Shown: in pieces, positions 1 through 12,218 of the stretch
How the letters are laid out: every line of letters starts with the position of its first letter
Position numbering within the stretch: position 1 is the stretch's first letter
Assembly: GCA_033296885.1 (NCBI GenBank)
Contig: MU863896.1
Location: 248,001-312,000, forward strand
From: Triangularia verruculosa
Taxonomy: Eukaryota; Ascomycota; Sordariomycetes; Sordariales; Podosporaceae
Reading direction: 5' to 3'
Length of the DNA stretch: 64,000 nt
Made by a program: the position numbers and the translations under genes
Notes under the pieces: generated by a model
Told to the model about the DNA's origin: nothing
Seen by the model: the letters and a program-made list of their open reading frames with translations, nothing else
The model's database searches: none

Positions 1-3000
1 ACCAAAACACCATCCTGGTCTCCTCCTCGAACAAGGAAGATCACAGGGTCCTCTGGATAAAGCGATAACCCCCACATGCATACAGAGCACTGGCTTTTTA
101 CTTTCGCATGTGCTTCAGATTTTCCCAAAATGACACTGCTGCCCGCTCCCACGTTTTTGCATGTTGCTTGGCATGTGGGAGAAAAAGGACCAGGAGCACC
201 AAAAACACCATGACCTTCCCGGTCCGGAAGCTCGGTAAGGCATCGCGGTATCACCGCATGGAACCGACTATTCTTGGTACGGAAAGTGTCAAAAAAAAAC
301 CTTCTCGAAGCCTGCATGGAAGGAAGGAGGTTGAGGTAATATCGGACACCCGCGACGGCCCTTTCACAAGTCTGTCGGATGAATTTGGGCCCCAAGATGC
401 CCAATACAAAATCACATGCTTACTCCGGCACCTCCGCCAATTTTTAGACGACTGAAGAACCAAAACGGCATGTCTCGCGTCGAGATACCCACTTCCCCAG
501 AGTTTCACAGAACGGAGACCTAGGTTAGTGGAATGGCGGGCCTTCGACCAGTCCATCTACTCTGAGGCTGTGTGCGAAGCATGTGTAAGACGGGACGGGG
601 CGGTAGTCTCGGCGTCGTGGAGAGAATGACTCAACGGCATATTTCATATGTCAGCCGCGTAGTCCAGGCGCAATCATCATCACCAGACCGAACTCCGGAG
701 GGGGACCTATACGACCTCGGGATTTGGACAGGAGCATCTGATACGATGATGCCGACCACCAGTCAGTCCCTTTCCCTTCAACATCGTGACAGACCCCCCA
801 AAAAACAGGGAAACCGGTCCCGATGACGCGGATTTTGCCATTTTGTCTTTCCTTCCCCTTCCCATAGAATTTTTGAACCGAGGCCTTTTGTGTGATTCAG
901 CCAGAAGATGTTGGCCAACAAAGATGTTGCCGACCACACAGAACACAGATGCCCAATCTGGAGGTTTCGACTGGATGAGGCGAAATGCCCAACTCAGCAG
1001 CCCAGTCTCTCGTCCTACGGATACCGTTGAACACAGTGGCCCCCAGACCACAGGCTAAAATGGCTGTGCTCCGAAAAGACACATTTTCCTCCAATGGATG
1101 TCGCAAAGTTCTTGACGATCTTATTGGTGGTGGTGCGAGTTGGGACGATGGGAAATGCAACGTAACCACCTTACTCCGTAAAAATCTGCAGGTATCTTTT
1201 TTGCCTTACATACATACAGCTGCTTGACCGTTGAATCGGGGCTTTTGTGTCGATCCGTAGATCCGGCGGTGTGGGGTTGTTAACGCCGATGATTGATTAC
1301 ATAATTCGGGCCGGTGCGGAAGATGTGTGGGTTATTTCTCGGTGCGGGGCCGATATGCGGGGCCGATATGACTCCGGTTTATCTCACAAGGAACACATGG
1401 GTACCGGGATATGAGTGGAGCCAGTTGACTCCGTGTTTTGTCGGAGATGGGTGTTCCGACTTTGTTCCGAGGGAGGATGGGGTTATCACCGATGAGATGT
1501 GTTTTCACTTTGGCAGCTGCCATCTCAACTGGCGGCTTTGGCCTCCAGCGACGAACTGTTGCTTCCATCCCATAGTTCCAAACATCGTTTCGGTCAATGG
1601 AAAAAGGAGGTGGGACAGTCCTAAAGCCCAACTCCCAATCACCATCACCGGCGGCACTTGCTCCAGAAAACATCTCAAGAAGGTTTTCTCCCTCTTCCCC
1701 CCCTTCAAAACAGCAGGCCTATTCACGCAGAATACTCCACTTTCCCATCCCTCATGTACCCTCTACATCGCCCCCCTCACATCGGAGAGATAAACTACCT
1801 AACCTTTTTAGCTATACAATAGCTGCTGATCAAAGTGGCGCCAATGCAACAGCATATCGCGATCTCAACACGCCTGACACACTTACTTGTGCTTCACCTT
1901 CTCGATCCCACCCTGTCAAGCCCAATAAGAGTCCGGATCCGGAGTAGATAGGTAGCTTCTGAATCACCCATCACATACATGTACAGCTTCTCATACAACT
2001 ACCACCGTGACTATCATGCCTGAGATGCGCTCTTGAGCAGAGGGGGGTAGATGCAAAAAGAGTGGAACGTTGCTTGTTCGTCGCACGCACGCAAGGGAGT
2101 CACTTGTGATACACATTTATCACCGACGACCAAGCTTCGAGCTGAACCAAACAAACCCACGTTATATCACTGGCGATCTAAAACTTCCCGTCCTTTGATG
2201 AATGATAGTAAATGTGATGGCGGCTATCGAGACACATTCCTCCCCCCCAAAAGAGTGGGTCAAGGGAGGAGGGTGGGGGTGGGCTTGCATGAGCACTCAG
2301 TCACGTTATTTTCCTTCTTTTCCCTATCAAATTGCAATACACAGACAGTATGCGCCCCCTCAGTTCGCTTAATTGTGCTGTTGACTCACTTTTGGTGATG
2401 GGTAAAATGTTATTCGCTAGTGAAATCAGAAACGAATGGGCGGGGGAGATGTTTGGCAGACAACACGAGTTGTGAGTTGTGACTGTCACCACTTACTGGA
2501 TGAGGGTGCACCCAATCAGAGAGGGGGATCACTTACACGTTTTTGCTTGGCGGTGATTCGTTCGTTTTTCTTGAAGAAACCCCCGCGCACACAACGGCTG
2601 ACAATTCCAAAATGTTGAGATATTGATTTTCATGTCTCTCTCTTTACCGAGAGCTGGATTTGGTTCATGTGGAAATTCATTCGGAGGAAGGAGAGGCTGG
2701 GCATCGGGATATCGGTTTACCAAACCGTTTCGAAGTGAGGGGTTTGATGGAGAGGAGAGGGGGCGATAGAAATCCCGCCGCACACAGGCACATAAGCAAG
2801 GTAAGAAAAGGAGCGAGTTGCACCCGATCTTGGCCGCCGCCGACAACAGCAAAAAAAATACCGCCGACTCGGAGCCGGAACGGTGAAAGGCCGATGCGCG
2901 GAGGAGAGGGGTTTTGTCTAGACCTAATGGATGCAAAGAGGGGAAAGGGAAAAGTAGAAATCTAGATTTTTGTGTTGCTTGAGTCGAGGCCTACCCAGGC

Positions 3001-4467
3001 GCGGCCAGCGCGGGGTAATTAGGTTGAACACACAAGGGTTTGCAAAGCGAGCGGTGTGTTGTAAGGTCTATGGATAGAATTTCCCCGCCTCTTCTTTCCG
3101 ATTGTCCAAAGTCGATGTGGAAATTGACAAGTACCTTGAACGTTTTCCCTTGAGAGATGGGGCGGGGAGTAGTAGCACCGTTTTGACAATTAGGTTACCT
3201 ACCTGCCTATTGAAACATTTTTGATTTGCGGGTTTCATTTGATCGATCTACCATTCCGATTCGGTTTCTTGTCATCGGAAAAAGCGGGTAGGTACCTACC
3301 CTACACACAATAATTTCGTGGGGTGTACTTGTGCGTGAGTGTAAGTGTGGTGCGACTAATCTGTTTTACTCGCAACACACCTCACCTTCCTTCGCCCTAC
3401 ACTTGCTATCTCTACCCCGCGTTTAGGTCGCGACACAAAAATTGTAATTTGAGCTCTCAATCATTGGAAATTCCATAGGCCAAAAAACCCTAGGGCAAGA
3501 GAGGGGCAGGTGGGAAAAAAAAGAGAGAAACGCACAACTGTGCCCAACTGATTGGAAAAAGTGATGAGCTGGCCGTGCTGGCCGGCATAGCCCACACACA
3601 CCAAAAGTGCAAAAGGTCAGGTTTAAGGTAGGTCGGGGAGGTTGGGCGCGTTTTCGAGGGAAAAGCTTCATGCGTTCAAGGCACGTCATGAAGTGGAAAA
3701 TGAGGTAGAAATGCCATTCATCAATTAGACTCTGCCAGCGAAGCTTCTGAGGGGCATGGGAAGCTCTCTGACCAAGCTGTAGCTTACCAACCAACTTGAT
3801 ATTGGTCGTCGTCGTGGAAACAGGGCGTGGGTTTTGCAGACAAAACGGTGCTGCCGCTGTTGCAGCGTCTAGTTGCCCCTCAATTCTTAGAATGCAGGCC
3901 TGCCCTATGCTACATGTCGGTGTGCTTTCTGGGCATCGAGAGGTGAGGATGGAGGCTAAGCAGGCATCGTGGTATTCGCTGTCAAGAGTCTGATGATGCT
4001 CTCGTTATCTTGGCCCCTCACCATATGTGCCCAAGCCAGGCAACCCACGGCGCCTGGCCGAGCCACGACACCGCGTGGTTTCGAGGATCTAGGCAGCCAG
4101 GCATCTGACTGAGCAAGGTCCTAGCAAAAAACTTAGGAATTCAATTCACATGACAAATAGGACTAGCTTTGGAGAGACCGTGGACCAGCAAGTGGGGAGG
4201 AGAGCATGTGAAGTTCGGGTGATGTCATTGGGGACCCTGATGGAAAGTAAACAAACGTATCCACAACTCCACATTCACGATCTCCACCACAACCACACCA
4301 GGCAAAAAAAGAAGACAGAACTCCTGATCAGTCATCGATAGTACTTAGTAACAATCAAGAAGACTGATGACTGCTTTGTTCAAGTTATCAAATCGCAAGC
4401 TCATTGCAGCATTGCGGCGTCAAACTCGGGGGATAAAAAGGGGCAAAAAGATCACGATCACAACAAA
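1..4467. other. Gene-poor left flank
   Basis: No coding region is supported in this stretch. Open frames are short (135 codons or fewer), overlap on both strands and show no recognisable domain or splice-linked continuation. The stretch holds short homopolymer runs and several copies of a TACCTACC/GGTAGGTA-type motif, including a perfect 16-bp palindrome at 3286-3301. No transposase, reverse transcriptase or terminal repeat could be recognised. It reads as non-coding accessory DNA. Confidence 0.5.
3286..3301. repeat. Perfect 16-bp palindrome (GGGTAGGTACCTACCC)
   Basis: The 16 bases are identical to their own reverse complement. Related half-sites (TACCTACC, TAGGTAGG, TACCTAGG) recur in other intergenic stretches of the window. 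The function is unknown; it may be a protein-binding site or simply a common intergenic word in this genome. Confidence 0.6.
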
Positions 4468-4586
4468 ACATACAACATCAGGGATTCCCCAGTGGTCACC
4501 CACCTGAGTACTAATCTGACCCTCGCCAGTTTATCTAGGGCAGAGCGGACGGGATGCCGAGTTTTCTGGTGGGTATGGTCGTATGT
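4468..4586 (-). rRNA. 5S ribosomal RNA gene
   Basis: Read on the minus strand, the 119 bases begin ACATACGACCATACCC and end in a complementary GTTGTATGT, which forms the terminal helix I of 5S rRNA. The interior contains the conserved stretch around CGTCCGCTCTGCCC and the later GGGTGACCACTGGGGAATCCC block, matching the fungal 5S plan of internal A and C boxes for RNA polymerase III. Its lone position away from any rDNA array is the dispersed arrangement known from Neurospora and relatives. The loop reads GGCATCCCGTC where most fungal 5S genes read GGGATCCCGTC, so this may be a variant or diverging copy. Length and both ends are intact. Confidence 0.9.
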
Positions 4587-7096
4587 GAAAGTTTAAGTTT
4601 GGTTTTCAGTTTATAGAGGCTAGAACAGATCATGATCGACTCGCGCCGCTGGCCATAAGCTTTGCTTTGACTACGGTGGCGTTGATAAACTTCGATCATT
4701 GCCAGGCAGTAATATAACCGTTGTTAGTATGAATAAAGGTAAAGTGCTTTCACAACTGGAAATGGGGGGAGTCTATCGTGTCTTTGATCAAAAAGAACTT
4801 TGGCACGATGTCTTGAAAGCAGGAATTACTCCAAGGTTTTCGAAGTCTAGGTACCTTGATCATAAAACGCAGAAAGTCCATCTCTCATATTCACATACCA
4901 GGCTTTTAAATTGCAACTCAGGTGTTGTGCCAGCGGCTTCACGATTGCCACTTTATCTTCAAGTCGTCCTAGTTGTATGTTGCTTGTGTCACATCTTGCC
5001 TGTAACTACATACGGGAGGTAGGACACCAATACTTCCACAAATACTGCAATCCACAAATACTGCAATGAAAGAGCTATAGGGGCTCAACATGCGGGCCAT
5101 CGTTGATGCGGCCAGCTATGGAGAAACTACGAGGTTTGTTTACTTACCCCTGAAATACTCGAGCAACATGATCCTTGCATGCTTTTAGTATGCTCATCAA
5201 CACAATCACAATGGACACGGCGGTTTTCATGGTGAAGAAAAAGCAACTTTTTAAATTCAATGAGGGATCTAACTAATGCCGTGACCCCAGTTCATGAAAG
5301 CATGCGCATGTGCCTTCGCTGTTGGAAGCTCTGGCAAAGATGGACTACACCTGCCGAGCTGACCACCACGAGCCGCGTCTCATGCCCAAATCTTCCTTCG
5401 CGCATCTGCACTTTCTGTCTACACCAAAAAAGCAGCATCTGGGTGAGAAAGGCGCTGTTTCCATTGATGGCTCTGTGTGGCCTTTCCCGCGACCATCAGG
5501 GCAACGAGTGACTGCCTTGTCAAGGAGGAATGTCCAACACATGAAAAGTGATGCTGAGGTTGGATATCAACCACTGTGACTGCCAACACCGGGACGGACT
5601 CTCCATTTCCTGCGCGTTTATCTCCAAAGTTCCTCCCACAACCGTCTCGATTTGGCCTCATGGAACGATGTCAACATGATCGCTCCACAGGGTCAACAGG
5701 CTGGTGACCTGATCCAGTATCAACCTGCCTCGCATGTTGAGAACCATTGAAGAAGAGGAAGCCAGTGCCGAACAATGGAGCGCACTACAAAACTGTCTCA
5801 GTCTTCCCAGGATTCTACACTCTTTTCCTCTTCTCCTGAACTTACACCACCACATCTTAAGCTTGTCCTCCGTCACCCTCTATTATGATGCCTGTCCACA
5901 ATCAGCCTTCAGTTCTCTACCATGGATCCTCTCTTCTCGTTAGGGTCTCTCAGACACTCATCCACCTCCATCGACATGTCACTTGACAACACGGCAATTC
6001 TGACAGCCTCAGCAACCAGCAGCCAACAGGTTCGCAGGCCCTGTAACGACCTCCCCTGCCAGCCACATCATCATTGGCCTCTTGACATCGAAGGATCATA
6101 TCGAATGACCTCACGTAGCCTTTGGATACCACGCTCACAGGTCCTTAGCCCCCGGTTCGATCAACAGCCTCAGCGGCGAGCGGCGAGCACGAACGACGAT
6201 GTCGACGAGGTGTCTGCTGGCGGGGTCCCATCATTGGCTTTGTACACGGGGCAAAGGGGTGGATGTGTTTGGTCAACCTCGGAGGCTCGGCAGCTCGAGT
6301 GTCATGTCAACAATCTTTCACGGCTGACCGACTCCATTCATCGGTTTGGGTGTGTTTTGGAGGGAGTCTTCACAGCCTCAGCGGCTCTGGTCACTCGACG
6401 GTTATCTTGGCGTTGTGGCGATTGGGCTGTCAAGAGCTTCGCATCATTGGCTGTTTGTGTAGGGGTTTGTCGACCTGGGATTATGAGGAAGGGAGGGAAA
6501 GTGAAGGCGATGGATAGGTTTGACGGGTGGGGATTTGACGGGTCATTGGCAGATGAAGGATGAGGGTGCGGTGGTTGGAGTACTGGATCTGATAGAGTCG
6601 TTTGAATTGAAGTGTTATTTGATGTGTATGTTGTGTCTGTGTCTGATACGTGTTGCGGGAAGGATGTGTGTTGATATTACTCGGTGTTGGTGGGTTATGG
6701 GAGAGAAAGAGGAAATCTGTGAGCAGATGGGTCTTTTGCTTTTGATTTCTGTGTGGGCGTCCGACGTGGCTTGAAATAAAGTTTCGAAACTCTGCGCGTG
6801 TGCAATGATCCATGTGACCTTGTACCGCGGCCACATGATTCTGACGAACCTCCGGTGGCGTATTGGTCAATGTTTATTGTTATGTAGGTATATTATCTGC
6901 ATTACTGAAAGAACGCGGGTAACCCTTTCAGGCACGAGTTATGAATTCTCTGCTTCAGTAACTCTTATATCATCTGTTTTTACCTCCCATGCCCCTCATC
7001 CCGTGCTGCCATATACATCGCTACGTTCTCCTCAACAGGCGGTGACGGGACCTGTGTCTCCACTGTGAATGTGTCAAGGCCGTCGCCGCCGGCCGT
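4587..7096. other. Intergenic stretch with degenerate repeats
   Basis: No gene is supported here. A short duplication (CCACAAATACTGCAAT twice, near 5035-5066) and a degenerate three-copy direct repeat (about 5985-6460) lie in it. A 213-codon open frame at 5922-6563 runs through the repeat but shows no domain, and its composition follows the repeat, so I do not call it a gene. Confidence 0.45.
5985..6460. repeat. Degenerate three-copy direct repeat
   Basis: The word CAGCCTCAGC recurs at about 6004, 6167 and 6372. Each copy is followed 63-69 bases later by CATCATTGGC or a near copy (about 6067, 6231, 6441). The unit period is therefore about 164 then 205-210 bases. Sequence between the anchor words is poorly conserved, so these are old, diverged copies. 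It could be a decayed minisatellite or remains of a duplicated element. Confidence 0.45.
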
Positions 7097-7137
7097 CAGT
7101 AGCTTATCCAGGGGAGAGCGGACGGGATCCCGAGTTT
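7097..7137 (-). pseudogene. 5S rRNA fragment
   Basis: These 41 bases match the central part of 5S rRNA in minus orientation (AAACTCGGGATCCCGTCCGC, then CTCTCCCCTGGATAAGCT), with one or two extra bases. Neither the helix I ends nor the 3' half is present, so it is a truncated relic. Its GATCCC core matches the usual fungal 5S sequence better than the full copy at 4468-4586 does, so it was probably not derived from that copy. Confidence 0.75.
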
Positions 7138-7383
7138 CATTATTTGTCAATGGTGAGCGCAAAGGGCTTATCCTCGTCGGAAAGTAGGTCAGCACTAATG
7201 CAAAGCTACTGTCATGGCTTATGTGCCAGCGCCGAGACGTTGACTATACAACTGGATAGAGAGGCTCAGTATACGAGATATAAGAGATGAAGGATCCCGA
7301 CATCCACGCTCTTATATCCACTTCTAGCCCAGGGTTAGATAAATGTCGGTTGGGGTTTCCAGCTTTCGTCAGGTTATGACGAA

Positions 7384-7390
7384 TATAAAA
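7384..7390 (+). promoter_or_regulatory. TATA box of the secreted-protein gene
   Basis: TATAAAA lies 70 bases upstream of the ATG at 7460, a plausible core promoter distance for a fungal gene with a short leader. Confidence 0.5.
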
Positions 7391-7459
7391 AGAAGAGACT
7401 CGCCTCTCAATAATTTACTGGGTAGTCGACTCAAAACAAAACAAACTCAGTCTTTCACC

Positions 7460-7953
7460 ATGCAACTCACCACCTTCTTCACTCTCGCCGCATCGGTCTC
7501 GCTGGCCTTGGCCGGCTGCTTCACCGGCGGCGAAACCTGGGGTAATGATATTTACAACGCCAACAACCTGATGTACAACGTCGTCTGCAAGGGCCTCGGC
7601 AACAGCGTCTATAACGCCGGCGAGACAAAGAGTTGGTGCTATCACCTCACCGACGAGAAGAGAGTCGACTTCAGCATCCGCAACTTCCAGAACAAGAGGG
7701 ATACTCTGTCCTATGACAACTGCATCTTACTGTTGAGAGAGATTGCCGGGTGCGAACATGGTGGGAGGAGGGCGTATACCAAGTTTGAGTTCACGTATGT
7801 TATGTTTCTCTTTTGGTTGCTGCATGTGATCTTGGGTTTTTGAGTGGTTCGGAATGAAGCTGATAATGAAATCATTACAGATCGGATCCTAACCGCGGAA
7901 GATGCGCTGTTCGCGGCCCCCTTCCGGATAATTGGCCTTGGCCTGGCGCCTGA
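7460..7953 (+). CDS. Small secreted cysteine-rich protein
   Basis: Exons are 7460-7794 and 7881-7953, with an 86-nt intron (GTATGT...TTACAG) that keeps the frame, giving 135 aa. Residues 1-18 form a typical signal peptide (polar start, hydrophobic core, A-L-A end). The mature chain has six cysteines (20, 43, 60, 88, 98, 120), enough for three disulfides. Near the C-terminus it reads FTSDPNRGRC, then a Pro/Trp-rich tail ending PDNWPWPGA. An ATG further upstream (7343) is in frame, but the signal peptide begins at 7460 and a TATAAAA lies 70 nt before it. The layout (EIAGC..GG, then F-x-F-x-x-DPN-x-G-x-C) resembles lineage-restricted fungal secreted proteins often listed as effector candidates. 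No enzymatic function can be assigned. Confidence 0.75.
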
Positions 7954-8563
7954 GGGGGGTCTGTTGCTGTGATGCAGGGTGATTATGGATGCTTGAAAGG
8001 AGGGAAAGAATGAAACGCATGGTTAGGAACTGGGGAGGATGTTGATCTTGTGGTGTACGAGCGACAACTTGGATACTGGAAGGCTGTTCTTGAGCTTTCC
8101 TAAGGAACGACCCTTTAGCGTCGTCCTGTAAGCTCCAATATCACTTCTCCTTATCCGGGCCTCTCTCGCCAACAGAGACTCAGAAAGTAGGGTGCGTCAC
8201 CTCGAGCGGTATCCTTTGGCCGAGCGACTTGCTCTTGATTGAACAGAATATGCTTTCCTTGTAAAGTCGCCGGGGGCTGCCTTCAAAGCTGCAATAAGAA
8301 GTCGTGCCAGCTGTAGACGGGCGCCAAAGCCTGAAGACCGAGTATGCCTTGGCACATGGTGTAAAGTAAGGCTGCAGGCTCAGCCACGGTTGGCTGCGTT
8401 TGGGACGTGACCGCCTCCCCGCTCTTTTCACTGCCTGAGCTCTTTCCGCCAAACTCACTCCAAGATGTTCCTGAAAACAAATCACGAAGACAGTCATCAA
8501 GGCCATCAGCCATTGAAGATCAATTAGGCCCATTTTAAGTCGCAGGAGCGCACTCCCTACATC
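7954..8563. other. Intergenic stretch before the HET gene
   Basis: No supported gene. On the minus strand (about 8180-8608) there is a 142-codon open frame without a recognisable domain. It overlaps the 5' end of the HET gene and may be a chance frame or a remnant. Confidence 0.4.
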
Positions 8564-11028
8564 ATGACGACCTCTGAACCTGGACCACCACCTCCCGAAG
8601 CCTCCCAAATCTGTTCGAGATGCAGCCTTTTAACTTTCAGAAAAGAGTCCTTGGTGTCTTGCTCGAGAGCTTAGGCTGGACCAAAATGAACTACTCGCGT
8701 CGCAGCCAGGCCGGATGGGGTGGAGCGAGGTTGGTCTTGAGATCGGTAGAGGTGAATTCGAGGAGCTTGCCACGACCGAATATTTCTTGACTGATACTTT
8801 GCCAACCCTGCCCACGCTCCAAGACTCTTCCCTCAATTGTAACTTCTGTAGAGTGTTACGGGATGCGCTCTTGAATCAGTACGCCGACTTGATCCGAGGT
8901 GTCAATGTCGGACGGGACCCAAAAGAGGATCAAGATCGGCGCGATGCGGATCCCTCACTGCTTACCATTCGAGGATTTCATTCCCGCATAAGATTTCCGG
9001 GCCCTGACTTCTTTGCTGTTCAGCTGCAGGTTACTATCCTTAAGCGGACGGAGCATTCTGGGCTTGAGCTGTTCAAAGGCCCTTTCTTCATGGAATGGCG
9101 AATAGAAGCAGCCGAAGGTATGTTTAGTGTAGAGTTATGAATTATAAAAAGTAATAAGCTAAAAATTAATAGGGAACCAGTCCGTCACTGACCATCTTAA
9201 CTTGCCAAAGCCACTTAAATCGCTGTTCGATATCAAAGACCTGCTTCCAGCTAGTTACCTGGTGCAAGACTACGAATTCGTGAATTCGACATTTGTTCCC
9301 AAGATGCTTCTTGATGTGCGAGATGAACCAGCAAGACTCGTATCAAGAGAAACCATTTTGACATCCTCTGGCCGAGTGCCAAAGTACGCGGCACTTAGTT
9401 ATTGCTGGGGCCCGCCAGAAGCTGCAAGCCAACAGCATACGCTCACCCGAGATACTTTGGCACAGAGGCTTCAGCAAATTCGTCTCGAAGAGTTGCCTCT
9501 AACAGTGAGAGATGCCGTTTGTGTTACCAGGGCGCTTACTCTACCCTATCTCTGGGTGGATGCGCTTTGCATACTGCAGGATGATGTATCCGATTGGGAA
9601 CAGCAATGCGTGGATATGCACAAAATCTACGGGAATGCACATATCACATTATGTGCTGCAGCTTCAAAGAGCTGCATAGATGGACTGGTTCAGCCTCATC
9701 AGTATCACGCCCTCATACCATTCAAGTCAGCAGTGCATGACGTTGTTGGCTATTACAGCCTACGACTCGACATAATCGGCACTAAGAAACTGATCGCGAA
9801 GTACGCACCCCCTGTAAATAAATTCACCCCAGATGGCAATAGCTGGCACAATCGAGGCTGGGTATTCCAGGAAAGAGCTTCGTCTCATCGCAAGCTCTTG
9901 TTTTGGAGGAACAGTATTGGGTTGTTTTGTCCGTCTTCAGATGATTTACCCCTTGTCTACCACACAATATCTGGAGACTGTGTGTCACGGCCGTGGGAAC
10001 TGGGAGTCGAGCTCACACCCATGGTAGTATTTCGAATTTCTAGACCGAATGACCATCACAGTCAGGGCGAATTGCTTGATATGTGGCTGAAATTGATACG
10101 GTCCTATAGTACAATTTCGGCCAGTTCTTTCACTAATCCGCTCGACATTCTTCCGGCTATTTCAGGTTTAGCAGCAATGTATCACCCATATCTCACGAGA
10201 AACACGTCGGCGCAAGGATTATCTAGGTTGATCCCAGATTACATTGCCGGTTACTGGAAACAAGACCTCGCTCGCAGCATGCTCTGGTCAATAAATTTAT
10301 CAGGTGGCCATGCTGCGGCAATGTCCCCTCGGATCCAATTGTCGCGCCTTCTTGAAAGCCTACGCACCTCGTCACAAAAGCATCGTATACCCTCATGGAG
10401 TCAGCTCACACGAGATGGATCCTTGAACATGTTCACCGACCGTTTCTGGGCAACAAAATACTGCAATTTCAGGCCAACAGCGAGCATACTGGATGCAAGG
10501 ACGAAACCTGCAGGAGATAACCCGTTTGGCTACACCCAAGAGAACCCTCACCTATTGCTCCAAACCAAGGTTGTAAACTTGAAGGCTTTGACTTCGCCTA
10601 ATGTGACTGTCAAACGGGTACCATCTTCGACCCCGTACTACTCGCACCAGTTATTTGACGGCAATCAGCCACTCTGCTTAATTCGTCGGGATTTTGCAGA
10701 TTCACCTCGAGCGTTAGATGGCGAGGAGGAGCGAAAACACCACCAGGCTTTGCTTAAGGAACTCTCGTCGTGTTATCTGGCATTGATTGGCAACTGCGAT
10801 GTTAAGAAACGGTGGGAAAGCCGGCGAAGGCGTTATTGGAATAGGCTGTGTTTCAGGAACAATTGGGACCACAAGCCGATAGGTCTCGTTTTGCATCCTG
10901 TGCCAAATGGTTCTCCCTCAGACTTTTATCGGGTGGGTATTTTTATGCCAAACGCCTGGGAACCCAGCAGGCGCCTTCCTGAACTATTCGAGTCAATGGG
11001 AGAGACGAGAGAGATATGCCTGTATTGA
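8564..11028 (+). CDS. HET-domain (heterokaryon incompatibility-type) protein
   Basis: Proposed exons are 8564-8653, 8706-9117 and 9173-11028, giving 785 aa. The second intron (GTATGT...TTAATAG, 55 nt) is clear. The first (52 nt, weak GTGTCT donor) is inferred because it joins a start with a C-x2-C motif (ICSRC) in frame to the main chain; without it the gene would start at the ATG at 8715. The HET domain follows exon 3's start, with YAALSYCWG, LPLTVRDAV, LPYLWVDALCI, the W-x2-QC-x-DM-x-KIYGNA block and NRGWVFQER. These are the canonical HET blocks known from Neurospora and Podospora incompatibility proteins, which trigger cell death after fusion of unlike strains. The C-terminal half is unrecognised. 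The chain is intact. No NLR or lipase partner gene is seen beside it. Confidence 0.85.
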
Positions 11029-12218
11029 CCAAACTTTGTTTTCTTTTCCTGATGTTGGTGTTTTTTTGTTCTCGTGTTTTCTTTTTTGAGGGAAGCTGGA
11101 AGTTAAATATGAGAGGAAAATAAGATGCACAGAGCATCACATGGATGAAGTCCAGATAGTTTTCTTTACAGATTGGCTTTCTCCTACATGTATACCTCTG
11201 TCATTACTACGCTAGCTAGTTTATGTTTGGTTTCACTTGCCCAAGATTATACGACATCTTATTAAGCACCTCTCAGACTTTGATAGAACCAACTTATGTC
11301 AAACGATCACCGCTTTGGAGAGACAATCCATCAACCTTCAACGGTACTAGCAAACCACCTCAGACTTATACCAGAAGAATTGTAAGGGAATTCACGCCCC
11401 TTGTCTTACCTCTTATCTCTTATTAGGAGCAACACTTCCGGCACCTACACCTCAATGAGCACTGTTTGATAGCCTCTTCTATAAATCCATCACCGCTACC
11501 ACCTCGCTCTTCTGACCTATCATTAGGACCACTGTATCACAAACAAGACACCACAAGCATAACAAACACAGTATAAAACCAGAAACATCTCATATTAATC
11601 CCCATCACCAAACTACTAAGCTAACACCCTACTTCCACAACCCCTTAAACTCTCCTCCCAGTCCACCAAAGAACAAAAACTAAATCATCCATAAAGCCAA
11701 CAATACAAAATTGCCAATCCTAAACATTCAAAGCCGTGAGGCAGCAATGTAAAATATATACCCATTTCCATCCCGTCCATCCCATCTCCATTCCCTCCCT
11801 AGCAACATCGTTCATTTTCCTTTTTTTCGTTCCCCCCCCCCCTCCCCTCTTTACCCCCCTCCTTCCCCCTGTACTTCTCTCGACTCTCCTGTTTTTTTCA
11901 CTTATCCTTCTCGGTACCTAGTTATCCAACAATCTGTGTGTCTTTCCCCCCATCCTATAATATCCCATCGTCATATCTCATCAGAAGGCTTAAAAAAGAA
12001 AACATAATAACGCGGCAATGCAAAAAGATACAAGATGTTGGTTGAGTTGAAGTATACAAAACTGATCACAACAAAAAGCCAAAAAAAAAAAAGAAAAAGC
12101 TAACAAGAAAAAGAATAAGAAAAAAGTGGTATCTCTTCCCATCACCTTATACAAAACCCCCTCCCTTTTCAGAAAAGATAACCCCACCAAACAACAAGTT
12201 GTTCATATCAGGCAAGAA
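11029..12218. other. Convergent 3' intergenic stretch
   Basis: This stretch lies between the HET gene and the WD40 gene, whose 3' ends face each other. It is AT-rich with pyrimidine runs (about 11815-11900) and A-rich tracts (about 12055-12125), typical of fungal 3' UTRs. No gene is supported. Confidence 0.6.

Noticed and set aside
5922..6563. 213-codon plus-strand open frame
   Set aside because: It runs through the degenerate three-copy repeat, has no domain, and its composition mirrors the repeat rather than a protein.
8180..8608. 142-codon minus-strand frame upstream of the HET gene
   Set aside because: No domain; it overlaps the 5' end of the HET gene on the other strand. Could be a remnant but cannot be supported.
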